Positions 40,981 to 50,242 are shown, counted from the first letter of the stretch. The stretch: 64,000 bases of DNA from Brevibacillus_D fluminis_A (GCF_052072235.1 NZ_CM125436.1:4148001-4212000); one strand, 5' to 3'. Numbers and translations: made by a program. The notes: generated by a model not told the origin, from the sequence alone.

Positions 40981-42123
40981 CTAGGACAACCGGCCTTCGA
41001 TAAAGCCTTCGCAAAGCTGATTGTACAAAAGTGTCGTGGATTGCATCGGGGCTATGCCCAGTTCATCTTTCAGCAACTGCGTGAACTCATTGTAATGACG
41101 CACCATGGAGAGCCGATCTCCCATCTGGGCGTACACCTTCAGCAGCATTTCATTGACATGATCGAGAAACGGATTAAGCTTGACGATTTGGCGGTAACAG
41201 GAAGCCGCTTGCGGATACTGCCCTGCTGCCACATAATAATCGGCCATCTGCATAACCAGCTTCATGTATTTTTCCTTGTAATCCTCCTGAATCGCAATCG
41301 CCCAGAGGAACCCGTCTTCTTCCAAATAATTGCCTTTGTACAGCTTGACGATCCGTTCGCACACCATGATCGTGCCCGCATTGACTTGCTCGCATGCGGA
41401 CATCAGCTGCCGAAACGCATCCACATCGCAATCAATCCCGCTGCTGTTCAACCGATAGCAGCCGTTCGTATATTCCAATATTTCTTTGTAGCCGAGATCG
41501 AGCCATTTTTTGCGCAAGTTGTATACGCACGTGTGCAAGTAAGCCTTGGCTTGTTCCTGGGGTGTTTCCGGCCACAGCTCATCCAAAATTTTTTCCTTGG
41601 CGATCAGCTCGTTCCGATTGTGCACAAGGAAGGCAAGAAGCTCACGTTCCTTGGAGGTGCGCCATTTCATTCCGCTCGTTTGCTGGTCCACGATCACATC
41701 GAAGCGGCCAAAGCAGTGAACTTCCACATTCCCTGGCGTCTTTGGCACGTCTTTCTTTGGCTGCTGCCGGGCTGCCATCCGGCTGATCGTTTTTTCCAGT
41801 CTGGCCGTCGTAACGGGTTTCAGCACGTAGTCGATGGCACTGAGTTCGAACGCTTCCGTTGCGTAATAGTTATACGCGGTGACAAAGACGATATGGACAT
41901 GCGGGGCGATCTCGATCATGCGCTCCGCCATCTCCAGGCCATTCATGCCTGGCATGTCGATATCCAAAAAGACGACATCCGGTTGAGAGTGGGCCAACGA
42001 ATCCACTGCCTCGTACGGGTTCGTAAACGTCCCGACAATGACCACATTGGCCAATCCGTGCAGCCGTTTTTCCAACCAGGTAAGGGATGGCAATTCGTCA
42101 TCCACCAGCACTGCTCGCAGCAT
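40981..42123 (-). CDS. Response regulator with winged-helix and BTAD domains (SARP-like)
   Basis: Of 380 residues, 1-120 are a receiver with the phosphorylated aspartate in VVFLDIDMPGMNG and the lysine in DYVLKPV. Residues about 132-230 form a Trans_reg_C winged helix (HCFGRFDVIVD, then SKERELLAFLVHNRNE) and about 235-375 a bacterial transcriptional activation domain of helical repeats (YYVAAGQYPQAASCYRQIV). AGGAGG lies six bases before the ATG, which is 26 bases inside the end of the hybrid kinase gene. The pair is therefore a translationally coupled two-component system; target genes are unknown. Confidence 0.92.
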   Translation of the reverse strand: MLRAVLVDDELPSLTWLEKRLHGLANVVIVGTFTNPYEAVDSLAHSQPDVVFLDIDMPGMNGLEMAERMIEIAPHVHIVFVTAYNYYATEAFELSAIDYVLKPVTTARLEKTISRMAARQQPKKDVPKTPGNVEVHCFGRFDVIVDQQTSGMKWRTSKERELLAFLVHNRNELIAKEKILDELWPETPQEQAKAYLHTCVYNLRKKWLDLGYKEILEYTNGCYRLNSSGIDCDVDAFRQLMSACEQVNAGTIMVCERIVKLYKGNYLEEDGFLWAIAIQEDYKEKYMKLVMQMADYYVAAGQYPQAASCYRQIVKLNPFLDHVNEMLLKVYAQMGDRLSMVRHYNEFTQLLKDELGIAPMQSTTLLYNQLCEGFIEGRLS

Positions 42124-45100
42124 CCAATCCCTCCTTCCTTAGTCTCATGGTCACGCTAGTCCCCTTCCCAGGGGTGCTGTTGATTTCAAGACCGCAGCCG
42201 TACATCGCCTTGAGACGGCGCTCCACATTGTACAGCCCGACACCCGTTTTGGCCCCGCGCTCCAGAGCCATGCCCACTCCATCATCTTGCACCGCGATGA
42301 TGACGTGCTCGGCGGTATTTTGCACCGACACCTTTACTGTGCCGCCTTCCGCTTTTTTGGTGACGCCATGCCGTACCGCATTTTCCACAAGCGGCTGAAT
42401 GATCAGCGGCGGGATCAGCATATTGAGCGTCGGATCGATTTCATAAACGATCTGCAGCCGTTCGCCGAATCTCGCTTTTTCGATGGTCAAATACGACATG
42501 ACCAATTCAAGCTCTTTGCGGATGGGAATGCGCTGCTGCCGGTTTTCAAAATCAAAGCTCCCGCGCAAATAGTGGCCAAGCTCCGCCAAAAGATCCTGTG
42601 CTTCCGGCAAGCTTTTCTCGCTGACCGCCAAAATCGTGTTCAGCGTATTGAACAAAAAATGCGGCTTGATTTGCGCCTGCAAAAAGGCGATTTCCGAACC
42701 GATCCGCTCTTGCACCGATTTTTTCAGCTCGACCAGCGTGCGGATGCGCGCCTTCATTTCGCCCGCATTGACCGGCTTGCCGAGATAATCGTTTACGCCG
42801 GCAGCGAATCCGGCCAAAATATCATCCTGCCAATTGCGTGCCGTCAACATCACGACCGGCAATTCGGAGAGGGAATAGTGCTCGCGTATCCGCTTGCACA
42901 GCTCGATTCCCGATAATCCCGGCATCAGCAAATCTGTAATCACCAGATCGATCGTGTGCCGCTCCTCCAACTGCCGCAGCGCCTCTTCCCCGCTCGAAAC
43001 GGCAATGACGTTGTACCGCTCCATCGTTAAAATGTTCCGCAGCACTTGCAGATTGGCGGCATCGTCGTCGACCACCAGGACGGTAAAGCCGCCGCTGTGC
43101 ATCTGTGTAGCAGCTGGCAGCGGCGCCGGAATGAATGTTTCCCGTCCACTCCATTTGTTGCGCTGCTCCTCTTGCACTTCCTTGCGCCCCGCCGTGACGG
43201 GCAGCGTAAAGGTGAAAACCGAGCCTACTCCCACTTCCGAATGAACCCAGATACTGCCTCCGTGCAATTCGACAAGCCTGCGCGTGATGCTCAGCCCAAG
43301 CCCGGTGCCGCCGTACTCCCGCGCTACAGAACTTCCCGTTTGTTCAAATGAATTAAAGATCAGCTGCCAGTTTTCTTCCGGGATGCCGATCCCTGTATCG
43401 CGGACGGAAATTTCCAGCCACCCGTTTTTTTGCACAGCCGAGATGACGATCTCCCCTTCCGCCGTGAAGCGAAGCGCATTGCCCAGCAAATTGTACAAAA
43501 TTTGGGTCAGCCGGTCCTCATCGGCAAACACAAGCAGCGGGGATTGCGGCAGCATGCTGATGAACCGAAGCGGTTTGGGTCCAATCAAATGCCGGAACAT
43601 CTCAAAAATCACCTGAACGACCGGCTGCAACTCGACCAGTTTGCGTTTCAGTACGATCTCGTCATTTTTCAGCTTCGCCAAATCCAAAATATCGTTGACG
43701 AGATTCGCCATCCTTCTTCCTGCCGATACGATAATGGCCATGTTTTCTTCCTGCTTGTCATTCAGCTTGCCCGCTGCGCCTTCCACAAGCGATTGCGCGA
43801 TGTTTACGATGCCATGTAACGGTGTTTTCAGCTCATGCGACGTATTGGCGAGGAACTCGTCCTTCAGCTTGTCCATCGCCAGCAGTTGCTCTGACAACTT
43901 TTCCACCTTGACATACGTATTCGTGAACCGCTTGGAGAGCAGCAGCACCTGCGAGCAGATCAAGAGGAGCAGCAAGACCGAATTCAACCCGACCGGAATG
44001 CTGTAGCCCAAAATGTACAGAAGGTTGGTGAAGTCGATCGCGAGGATGGAAAAGGCGCCGATCGCCATATAAACGGCTCCTTCGAGGCCCCGGATCGCCC
44101 CGACGATCATCACATATAACATGCACAGGATGCAAGAGATCCCTGTCGCAAAAAAGAGGTTTTGCAGCTGCGAAAAAATGACAACGGGCGTAAACAGCGC
44201 AATGCCCATCATCACAAGGTTGAAGAGGAGGATCGCACGCACCAGCCCTTTACGGCAAATCCCCGGAAAGGAAGCCTGGGCGTAGACCAAAATAAAATGC
44301 TGGGCACAAAGTCCGGACATGCACTGCAGCTTTGTAAACCACTCGTACGGAATGTCGGGGATCAGCACCGTGATCAACTTCTCCCCTTGTGTAAGCATGT
44401 AGATGCAGCCAAAAATCCCGAATAACCCGAAATACAGCCATGCGCGTTCCTTTCGTCTCATCATGTACAAGGCGAGGAAATAAGCTCCTGCCAGCAAAAA
44501 GCCGCTGGCGATCAAAAGCTCGGACGTCACGCTTTTTCCCCATTCCGTGATGATTTTCTTTTGGACCCCAAACATGAGGGGCTGATTGAATCCGCCTGAA
44601 CTGTATTCATAGTTGGCGATCTGCACGATGATGTCCGCTTGATCACCCTGGATGGCGAAAAAACGCGTATACGGCAAATTCGCCGGTATCGTCTCCTCCC
44701 TGGTCCGTCCCGGCACGCCTTGGCTGCCGATTTCCTGGCCGTTCACAAAAACCCGGTGGGCTGTCCGAATAATCGACTGTTTGATCCCGAAAATGGTCCC
44801 TTGCTGCTTTTGCATCTTGATCCGCAGTCGAAACGTTCCGTAGCCGAATGGGGACGAATTCGGGATCGGGTAGCTTTCCCATTGTGCCGGTACAGGCATG
44901 TAGCCTGTCAGCGATGGCTTCCCTTCATCATTTCGCTGGGTAAAATCAGCGGGACCAAGCAGCTGGCTATGATAAAACTCCCATTGGCCCACAAGCTTTA
45001 CATTCCCTTGTGTGGCAAAATCCCAGCCTGTTGCATCGAGCACACCGTTCACCGCTTTGGGCGGATCAATTTCGGGCCTTTGCGTGACAAAGGATAGCAG

Positions 45101-45184
45101 CAGCAGGCCGAATAGCATAAACAAACCGAATGTGACAATGGTGACTGTTTTAGCTGCTGGTTTGTGTTTGTATGCTCTTCTCAC
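42098..45184 (-). CDS. Hybrid sensor kinase: 7TM-DISM sensor, two kinase modules and a receiver
   Basis: I place the start at GTG 45184, whose GTGA overlaps the upstream stop, giving 1028 residues. A first helix (KTVTIVTFGLFMLFGLLLLS) precedes a jelly-roll extracellular domain, then a seven-helix 7TMR-DISM block to about residue 400. Next come HisKA (phosphoacceptor His near 448 in NTSHELKTPLHGIVN) with HATPase, a receiver (aspartate near 750 in DLVITDLLMPGLSG), and a second LytS-type kinase module (QAQIKPHFLFNTLNTI, His near 841) with its own ATPase domain. Carbohydrate or polymer ligands are typical of DISM sensors. The double-kinase layout implies an internal relay ending at the BTAD regulator. 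Confidence 0.92.
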   Translation of the reverse strand: MRRAYKHKPAAKTVTIVTFGLFMLFGLLLLSFVTQRPEIDPPKAVNGVLDATGWDFATQGNVKLVGQWEFYHSQLLGPADFTQRNDEGKPSLTGYMPVPAQWESYPIPNSSPFGYGTFRLRIKMQKQQGTIFGIKQSIIRTAHRVFVNGQEIGSQGVPGRTREETIPANLPYTRFFAIQGDQADIIVQIANYEYSSGGFNQPLMFGVQKKIITEWGKSVTSELLIASGFLLAGAYFLALYMMRRKERAWLYFGLFGIFGCIYMLTQGEKLITVLIPDIPYEWFTKLQCMSGLCAQHFILVYAQASFPGICRKGLVRAILLFNLVMMGIALFTPVVIFSQLQNLFFATGISCILCMLYVMIVGAIRGLEGAVYMAIGAFSILAIDFTNLLYILGYSIPVGLNSVLLLLLICSQVLLLSKRFTNTYVKVEKLSEQLLAMDKLKDEFLANTSHELKTPLHGIVNIAQSLVEGAAGKLNDKQEENMAIIVSAGRRMANLVNDILDLAKLKNDEIVLKRKLVELQPVVQVIFEMFRHLIGPKPLRFISMLPQSPLLVFADEDRLTQILYNLLGNALRFTAEGEIVISAVQKNGWLEISVRDTGIGIPEENWQLIFNSFEQTGSSVAREYGGTGLGLSITRRLVELHGGSIWVHSEVGVGSVFTFTLPVTAGRKEVQEEQRNKWSGRETFIPAPLPAATQMHSGGFTVLVVDDDAANLQVLRNILTMERYNVIAVSSGEEALRQLEERHTIDLVITDLLMPGLSGIELCKRIREHYSLSELPVVMLTARNWQDDILAGFAAGVNDYLGKPVNAGEMKARIRTLVELKKSVQERIGSEIAFLQAQIKPHFLFNTLNTILAVSEKSLPEAQDLLAELGHYLRGSFDFENRQQRIPIRKELELVMSYLTIEKARFGERLQIVYEIDPTLNMLIPPLIIQPLVENAVRHGVTKKAEGGTVKVSVQNTAEHVIIAVQDDGVGMALERGAKTGVGLYNVERRLKAMYGCGLEINSTPGKGTSVTMRLRKEGLDAASSAGG

Positions 45185-45423
45185 TGTCTTGCCCGTCGAC
45201 CTTCCTGCTCCACAACTGCGAGTGAGCCTTCCCGGATATATTGAAGGATTTTGGATATCGAAATGCCTGTCGCATTGGCAACCTGCATCGCGTTTGAATT
45301 CGGATGTTTGCGCAGGTAATCCTTCACTGCACGGTAGCAAATAAATTCATCTTGCCCGCAATCCGCGCAGAAAAATTCATGCTTCTGCAGCTCATTGCCG
45401 CAATAAGGACAACCTTGGCTCAT
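45181..45423 (-). CDS. Small zinc-ribbon plus helix-turn-helix protein (YvyF/TIGR03826-like)
   Basis: The 80-residue protein has a zinc ribbon with four cysteines (CPYCGNELQKHEFFCADC) followed by a winged or MerR-like helix-turn-helix (VKDYLRKHPNSNAMQVANATGISISKILQYI). This is the architecture of the TIGR03826/YvyF proteins found in flagellar operons, but shorter. GAGAGGAG lies six bases before the ATG. Its stop overlaps the GTG of the hybrid kinase by four bases, so the two are co-translated. It may be a DNA-binding or adaptor partner of the kinase system. Confidence 0.8.
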   Translation of the reverse strand: MSQGCPYCGNELQKHEFFCADCGQDEFICYRAVKDYLRKHPNSNAMQVANATGISISKILQYIREGSLAVVEQEGRRARQ

Positions 45424-45565
45424 AAAAAACTCCTCTCGCCAATCGTTTCTTTCAGGTGATCTTTCATAAGTACACTGTTTTCTCTATTTTACTCGTAGTT
45501 TTCCTGATGAGAAAGTCCTATTGTTGAAAAGTGACGCAGGCTGTCGGTTTACGTCGCCTGACAGC

Positions 45566-45594
45566 AAAAAAAAACAACTCGATAAACGAGTTGT
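45566..45594 (-). terminator. Terminator after the 92-residue protein
   Basis: ACAACTCG and CGAGTTGT pair on the minus strand with a five-base loop, followed by nine T. It begins at the stop codon itself. Confidence 0.9.
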
Positions 45595-45872
45595 TAGGCA
45601 TGCACAATTTCTTTTTCCGGGATCAGCATTTCAAACACATCGCCATGCTGAAGGATGGTGATTCCTTTGCGCTTGATGGACATGACAGCGACTTCCGGCT
45701 TGCTGCGCATGCGCTCGATATACTCTTCCGGCACGCTGCCCGCATCACTCACCGTAATTCCTTCCACTTCTTTCTCTTCGTATTCCCCCAAATCTACATT
45801 CAATACCTTCTCATATACATCGGAAAAAGCTTCGTAGCTGTTAGTATAGACAGTAATACATTTCATCGCCAT
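45594..45872 (-). CDS. Conserved 92-residue protein of unknown function
   Basis: The sequence MKCITVYTNSYEAFSDVYEKV and the middle IKRKGITILQHGDVFEMLIP are familiar from a small Bacillales family that is conserved but, to my knowledge, uncharacterised; some database entries carry misleading transhydrogenase names that this protein is far too short to justify. It has an alpha/beta pattern, no cysteine cluster beyond Cys5 and no membrane segment. AAAGGAG lies upstream. It follows the DEAD-box helicase by 54 bases and may share its transcript, ending at the strong terminator. Confidence 0.7.
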   Translation of the reverse strand: MAMKCITVYTNSYEAFSDVYEKVLNVDLGEYEEKEVEGITVSDAGSVPEEYIERMRSKPEVAVMSIKRKGITILQHGDVFEMLIPEKEIVHA

Positions 45873-45926
45873 GCTGTCTGCACGCTCCTTTCATCGGGTA
45901 GGGTGCCCATTTTCTTGGAAAATGAG

Positions 45927-47450
45927 CTATTTTTTTCCTCTGCCGCCGGTACCTTTTCCAAACGAGCCTCTGCCGTTCGGTCCTTTGGCATATGGATTTG
46001 GCTTGCCAGTGCCTCTGGCAGACGGCGAGCCACCGGTTTTGCCTGCCGGGCTTTTTGTCCCTGCCGCACCGGTCTTAGCTCCGCTTTTGCGCGCTGCCTT
46101 CGCTGCCTCGCGCTTTTGCTTTTGCTCATACGCCGTCTGCAGCTCCTGCACTTCCTGCTTGAGCTTCCGTTTATAGCCCGGCTTGACCGGTTTGGCTTTT
46201 TTCAGCGCTTCGAGCACGGGCGTCTCTTTTGTCTTTTGCTGTGCGGATGCCTCGCGTTTTTTCTCTTTACGCAGTTCCATGAAGTGCGATTCACGCTCTG
46301 CCGCCCGCTCTTTTCGTCCCTCATCCAGATAGCGGCCTGCACGCAGGACTTTTTCTTCAATCGTCGTTTTCGTGCTTTTCGCGATCCGCCCCAGGATATT
46401 TTTTTGACGAGGAGAAACAAGCGAGATTGCCGTCCCCGACTGTCCCGCGCGGCCCGTACGTCCGACGCGGTGGATGTAGCTTTCCATGTCATTCGGCAAA
46501 TCGTAGTTGAATACATGGGTGACGCCTTCCACATCCAGACCTCTGGCCGCGATATCGGTGGCAACCAGGAACTGGAACTTCATGTTGCGGAAGTTTTTCA
46601 TCAGCTGTTCCCGCTTGTTCTGGGACAAATCACCGTAAAGTCCTTCCACGCTCAATCCTTGTTCCTTGAGGTGTCCTGTCAATTGTTGCACACGCTGCTG
46701 GGTATTGGCAAAGATAATGGCCAAAAACGGCTTGGTTTGTTCGATCAAATCCATCAGCGCATCCTGCTTGTCGCTTTGGTTGACGACATAGAACACCTGC
46801 TCGATCTGCTCGACCGTTTTCTGCTTGTTCTCGATTTTGATGTGCGGCGGCTGCTGCATGAATTGCTGGGACAGCTTTTTCACATCATCCGGCATCGTAG
46901 CGGAGAAGAGCAGCACTTGCTTTTGCTGCGGGGTGCCCGACAGCACTTCCGCAACCTCATCAAGGAAACCCATCTCCAGCATTTTGTCAGCTTCATCCAG
47001 CACCAGCGTCGAAATGCGGCCGAAATGCAGAGAGCCGCGCTTCAAGTGATCGAGAATGCGGCCGGGTGTCCCGACGACAATCTGCACATTTGCCTTCAGC
47101 CGGTTAAGCTGTTTGTCGATGTCGGTTCCGCCGTGCAGCGAAAGCACGTTGACATCGAGATGTTTGCCAAGCTTTTCGATCTCGGCAGCGATCTGCACGG
47201 ACAGCTCGCGGGTCGGCGTCAGGATGAGCGCCTGCACATCCTTTTTGCCCGGCACGAGCTTGTGCAAGATCGGCAGCACAAACGCCGCCGTTTTACCGGT
47301 GCCCGTCTGCGCCTGTCCGATCACATCCTTACCTTCCATAATCAGCGGGATTGCCTCGGTTTGAATCTGCGTCGGCTCTTTGTAATAAAGATCCTCCACA
47401 CCTTTCAAAACCTCGGTGCGCAATCCGAATGCTGCGAATGATTTCGTCAT
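45927..47450 (-). CDS. DEAD-box ATP-dependent RNA helicase (CshA/DeaD type)
   Basis: The 507-residue protein shows all helicase motifs in order: Q motif (FGLRTEVLKGV...PTQIQTEAIP), AQTGTGKTAAF, PTRELSVQ, TPGRILDH, VLDEADKMLEMGF, SATMP, then ARGLDVEGVTHVFNYDLP and HRVGRTGRAG. The core ends near residue 360 and is followed by a lysine-rich helical segment and a Gly/Arg/Lys-rich tail (GRGSFGKGTGGRGKK) for RNA binding. It should act in ribosome assembly, RNA decay and cold adaptation. It lies upstream of the 92-residue unknown protein and downstream of pepV. Confidence 0.94.
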   Translation of the reverse strand: MTKSFAAFGLRTEVLKGVEDLYYKEPTQIQTEAIPLIMEGKDVIGQAQTGTGKTAAFVLPILHKLVPGKKDVQALILTPTRELSVQIAAEIEKLGKHLDVNVLSLHGGTDIDKQLNRLKANVQIVVGTPGRILDHLKRGSLHFGRISTLVLDEADKMLEMGFLDEVAEVLSGTPQQKQVLLFSATMPDDVKKLSQQFMQQPPHIKIENKQKTVEQIEQVFYVVNQSDKQDALMDLIEQTKPFLAIIFANTQQRVQQLTGHLKEQGLSVEGLYGDLSQNKREQLMKNFRNMKFQFLVATDIAARGLDVEGVTHVFNYDLPNDMESYIHRVGRTGRAGQSGTAISLVSPRQKNILGRIAKSTKTTIEEKVLRAGRYLDEGRKERAAERESHFMELRKEKKREASAQQKTKETPVLEALKKAKPVKPGYKRKLKQEVQELQTAYEQKQKREAAKAARKSGAKTGAAGTKSPAGKTGGSPSARGTGKPNPYAKGPNGRGSFGKGTGGRGKK

Positions 47451-47502
47451 GTAAAAACATCTTCCTTCCTGATGCTGGCCCGTTCGTCAAGACGACTGGT
47501 GC

Positions 47503-48948
47503 CTACTCCTTGGCCAGTTCGTAAATCGCCTGCGCATACAGGGCTGTCGCCTTGAGCAAATCTTCCACCATGATATGCTCATCCTTCTGATGCGCGGAAT
47601 CAGGACGGCCCGGGAATAGCGGTCCGAATGCGACGCCAACTTTCAACGCCCGGCCATAGGTCGCTCCGCCAATCGAAAGCAATTCGGCTTCTTTTCCCGT
47701 CTGCTCCGTCCAAACGCGTGAAAGTGTCGTAATCAGCGGATGCTCCTTATCCACGAACAGTGGCCCGCGATGCTCATTGATGCGCAATGTATAGCCTGCT
47801 GGTTTCAGTTTTTCCAAAAAGCGAGGCTCCCACGCTTCGTACGGTGCGGAATGCGGGTAACGGATGTTGACCAGCATCGTCACATCGCCCTCTGCCTCAT
47901 AGTGGAACACGCCCGTATTGACGGTTAGCGGACCAATTTCCTCGTCATGTGCGGCAATGCCGAGGTTTTCGCCATCATGCTGGCCATAGAAATACTGGTC
48001 CACAAAACGGGCAAAAGCCGCTCCCCGCGCATCCAGCTTGACTGTGGCGAGGAAATGGGCGAGCATGGTTCCGGCGTTGACCCCAAGCTCCGGCGTGCTG
48101 CCGTGAGCGGAGCGCCCTTCCAGCGTCAGCGTCACCTCGCCTTGCCCCACGGTCGACTCGCCCGTAAGCTTCGCTTGGGCGAGATAGTCTGCGTAGCGCG
48201 CCGCAAGCTCCTCTGCCGACAGCTTCCCACAGCGCAGAACCGCTTTGGCATGATCCGGCACCATGTTGACGCGCAAGCCCGAATCGAATGCGAGCAAGCC
48301 TGCTTCCGGCTCGCTTTCTTCCGCCACGCCGAGCTGCTGCCAGTCCGCCAGCGTCTGGCTTACCTCGAGATCGGTCATGCCTTTTTCCGCGTAGATGATC
48401 GGGAAGTCCGCATCCGGTGTAAAGGCGACCGTCGGCATTTCTTCCGTTTGGAAATAGCGATCCACACAGCGCCATGACGTCTCCTCATCGGTGCCGAAAA
48501 TCAGCCGAACGCGCTTGCCGAGCGGAAGCCCCAGCTCCTTGACGATTTTGGCGGCAAAAATCGCGGCCATCGTCGGGCCCTTGTCATCGATGGCGCCGCG
48601 CGCAATCAGCTTGCCATCCACAATCCGGCCTTCATACGGCGGTACGCTCCAGCCGTCTCCCTCCGGAACGACATCCACATGGCTCAAAATCCCGACCAGT
48701 TCGTCTCCCGCGCCGAATTCGGCATGGCCGGCGTATCCCTCGACATCCTTGATTTCCATGCCCGCTTCCTTGCACACATCGAGCACGTAATCCAATGCTT
48801 TGCGGATTTCGCTGCCGAACGGCGCTCCAGCGGAAGCTGTCGAAAAATCCAGCACGCTTTTGATTTGCAAAAATTTCTGTGTCGCCAGCAGCAGCTCATC
48901 CTGCCGCTTGCTTACCTCTTCTTGCCAGTTGATCACCGGTTGGCTCAT
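47503..48948 (-). CDS. pepV: Dipeptidase PepV (M20 family)
   Basis: This 481-residue zinc dipeptidase begins MSQPVINWQEEVSKRQDEL. M20 motifs are visible: GILSHVDVVPEGDGW with the first zinc histidine and following aspartate, GAIDDKGPTMAAIFAAK with the bridging aspartate, FGTDEETSWRCVD with the catalytic glutamate, and the late RPDSAHQKDEHI with a zinc histidine. The lid domain with GRSAHGSTPELGVNAG lies in between. It cleaves dipeptides, including beta-Ala and some D-amino acid forms. The start is four bases beyond the sasB stop, so it is coupled to the alarmone synthetase gene. Confidence 0.93.
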   Translation of the reverse strand: MSQPVINWQEEVSKRQDELLLATQKFLQIKSVLDFSTASAGAPFGSEIRKALDYVLDVCKEAGMEIKDVEGYAGHAEFGAGDELVGILSHVDVVPEGDGWSVPPYEGRIVDGKLIARGAIDDKGPTMAAIFAAKIVKELGLPLGKRVRLIFGTDEETSWRCVDRYFQTEEMPTVAFTPDADFPIIYAEKGMTDLEVSQTLADWQQLGVAEESEPEAGLLAFDSGLRVNMVPDHAKAVLRCGKLSAEELAARYADYLAQAKLTGESTVGQGEVTLTLEGRSAHGSTPELGVNAGTMLAHFLATVKLDARGAAFARFVDQYFYGQHDGENLGIAAHDEEIGPLTVNTGVFHYEAEGDVTMLVNIRYPHSAPYEAWEPRFLEKLKPAGYTLRINEHRGPLFVDKEHPLITTLSRVWTEQTGKEAELLSIGGATYGRALKVGVAFGPLFPGRPDSAHQKDEHIMVEDLLKATALYAQAIYELAKE

Positions 48949-48952
48949 CCTC

Positions 48953-49687
48953 TCAGTCCTTCCCCTCGAATGGCGTAGGTTCAACATTCACTTGCTCCGC
49001 ATCCTCATCGTCGTCTGCATCCAGATCAAGCTCGACCAAGCCGATTAAGGAATCGACCTCCAGCTCTTCCTTGCGGGTGAACGCCACCTGCGCTTCCTTG
49101 ATCTCTTCGCGGATATTGTTCATTTCGTTATCCAGCTTGTAGGATGCCTTGGCCGCCTCGATCAGCCGCTGGCGAATGTCGCTCGGAATGACGCCTTCGT
49201 ATTTGTAGTTCAGCGAGTGTTCAATGGTCGCCCAAAAGTTCATCCCAAGCGTCCTGATCTGGATTTCCACCGGGATGGTCAGTTGGCCGCGCGCCGTCAT
49301 CAGCGGGTATTCCACCGACAGATGATAGCCTCGGTAGCCGCTTTCCTTCGGCTTGCTGACATAGTCTTTCTCCAAAAAGACGGTCATGTCTTTTCGCTGG
49401 CGGATCATTTCCGTCACGACCGCAATATCATCGATGAACTGGCACATCACACGAATGCCCGCGATGTCTCGCAGTTCCCAGGCGATCTGCTCATTGATTG
49501 GCACTTGCAAGCGCTTCGCCTTATTGTAAATGCTGGCAAGCGATTTGACCCTTCCGGTGACGAATTCAATGGGTGTATGTTCATCGCGCTTTTTCAGCTC
49601 ATTGCGCAAGTTTTTGAATTTTACCTTTAACTCTTCCACAGCCTGCTCAAATGGAAGCAAATAGTTGTCCCAATCGATTTTTTGCAC
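48953..49687 (-). CDS. sasB: Small alarmone synthetase SasB/RelQ ((p)ppGpp synthetase)
   Basis: This 244-residue protein contains a lone RelA/SpoT synthetase domain without the hydrolase. The start KIDWDNYLLPFEQAVEELKV, PIEFVTGRVKSLASI, DIAGIRVMCQFIDDI, KDYVSKPKESGYRGYHL and EIQIRTLGMNFWATIEHSLN follow B. subtilis YjbM (SasB) closely. It should make pppGpp or ppGpp and be allosterically activated by pppGpp. The start is GTG with GGAGG nine bases upstream. A C-terminal extension of about 30 residues is very acidic (DLDADDDEDAEQ), which the B. subtilis protein lacks. Confidence 0.94.
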   Translation of the reverse strand: MQKIDWDNYLLPFEQAVEELKVKFKNLRNELKKRDEHTPIEFVTGRVKSLASIYNKAKRLQVPINEQIAWELRDIAGIRVMCQFIDDIAVVTEMIRQRKDMTVFLEKDYVSKPKESGYRGYHLSVEYPLMTARGQLTIPVEIQIRTLGMNFWATIEHSLNYKYEGVIPSDIRQRLIEAAKASYKLDNEMNNIREEIKEAQVAFTRKEELEVDSLIGLVELDLDADDDEDAEQVNVEPTPFEGKD

Positions 49688-49780
49688 GTTGCGTACCCTC
49701 CGCAGCTAGGTTCCTTCCCTTATGATTCAACATTCTCGCAAGAATATCCTGCAACAAGCGTGTGGATGTCATGTCAAAAG

Positions 49781-49819
49781 AGAAAAAGAAGAACCCTAGC
49801 CTCAAGACTGACTAGGGTT
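49781..49819 (-). terminator. Terminator overlapping the MarR stop codon
   Basis: AACCCTAG and CTAGGGTT pair around a 12-base loop that contains the marR-family stop codon; the minus-strand tail is TTCTTCTTTTTC. The plus-strand tail is TTTTTTG, so it can act in both directions. Confidence 0.75.
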
Positions 49820-50242
49820 TTTTGTGGACAATTTTTGATAGAGTGCCAGTAGTTGTGCAATTTCTTCGGTACTGAGCGGCTCAAACGAATTCCGCAAATG
49901 TACGTCTTTCACACTGTCCAGTTCGGTAATTAACCGTTTTCCCTCTTCTGTGATCGTCAATTCCACCACACGCCGATCCTGCTCGGAACGTACTCTGTTT
50001 ACATAGCCCTCGCTCACCAGTGTGTTCATCACAGCCGTAATATGGCTTACGGATACGCTAAACTCTTCGGACAGAGCAGAAACCATCTGCGAGCCCTTCT
50101 GATCCAAGAATTTCAGATAAAGAAATTCCGAATAGGACAGTCGGTCGCCAAAAATTTGATTCATTTCCCGCAAAAACCTGCGGTTGAACACTCGAAAAAT
50201 GCTTTCAAACTCTTTAATATACTGCTCACGACGACTATCCAT
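49802..50242 (-). CDS. MarR-family transcriptional regulator
   Basis: The 146-residue protein has the MarR winged-helix fold: dimerisation helices at both ends, a recognition helix in SEEFSVSVSHITAVMNTLVSEG and the wing GYVNRVRSEQDRRVVELTITEEG with the conserved D-R-R. It starts at ATG. A near-perfect sigma-A promoter and an inverted repeat lie upstream, consistent with autorepression. No efflux or stress gene is divergent from it, so the regulated target may be itself or the distant genes around it. Confidence 0.93.
   Translation of the reverse strand: MDSRREQYIKEFESIFRVFNRRFLREMNQIFGDRLSYSEFLYLKFLDQKGSQMVSALSEEFSVSVSHITAVMNTLVSEGYVNRVRSEQDRRVVELTITEEGKRLITELDSVKDVHLRNSFEPLSTEEIAQLLALYQKLSTKNPSQS

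Noticed and set aside
41041..42159. A 372-codon plus-strand frame opposite the BTAD response regulator
   Set aside because: Antisense shadow of a protein with clear receiver and winged-helix motifs.
45531..47441. A 636-codon plus-strand frame opposite the DEAD-box helicase
   Set aside because: Mirror of helicase codons with low-complexity Leu/Phe/Arg composition; no start signals and it crosses a strong terminator.
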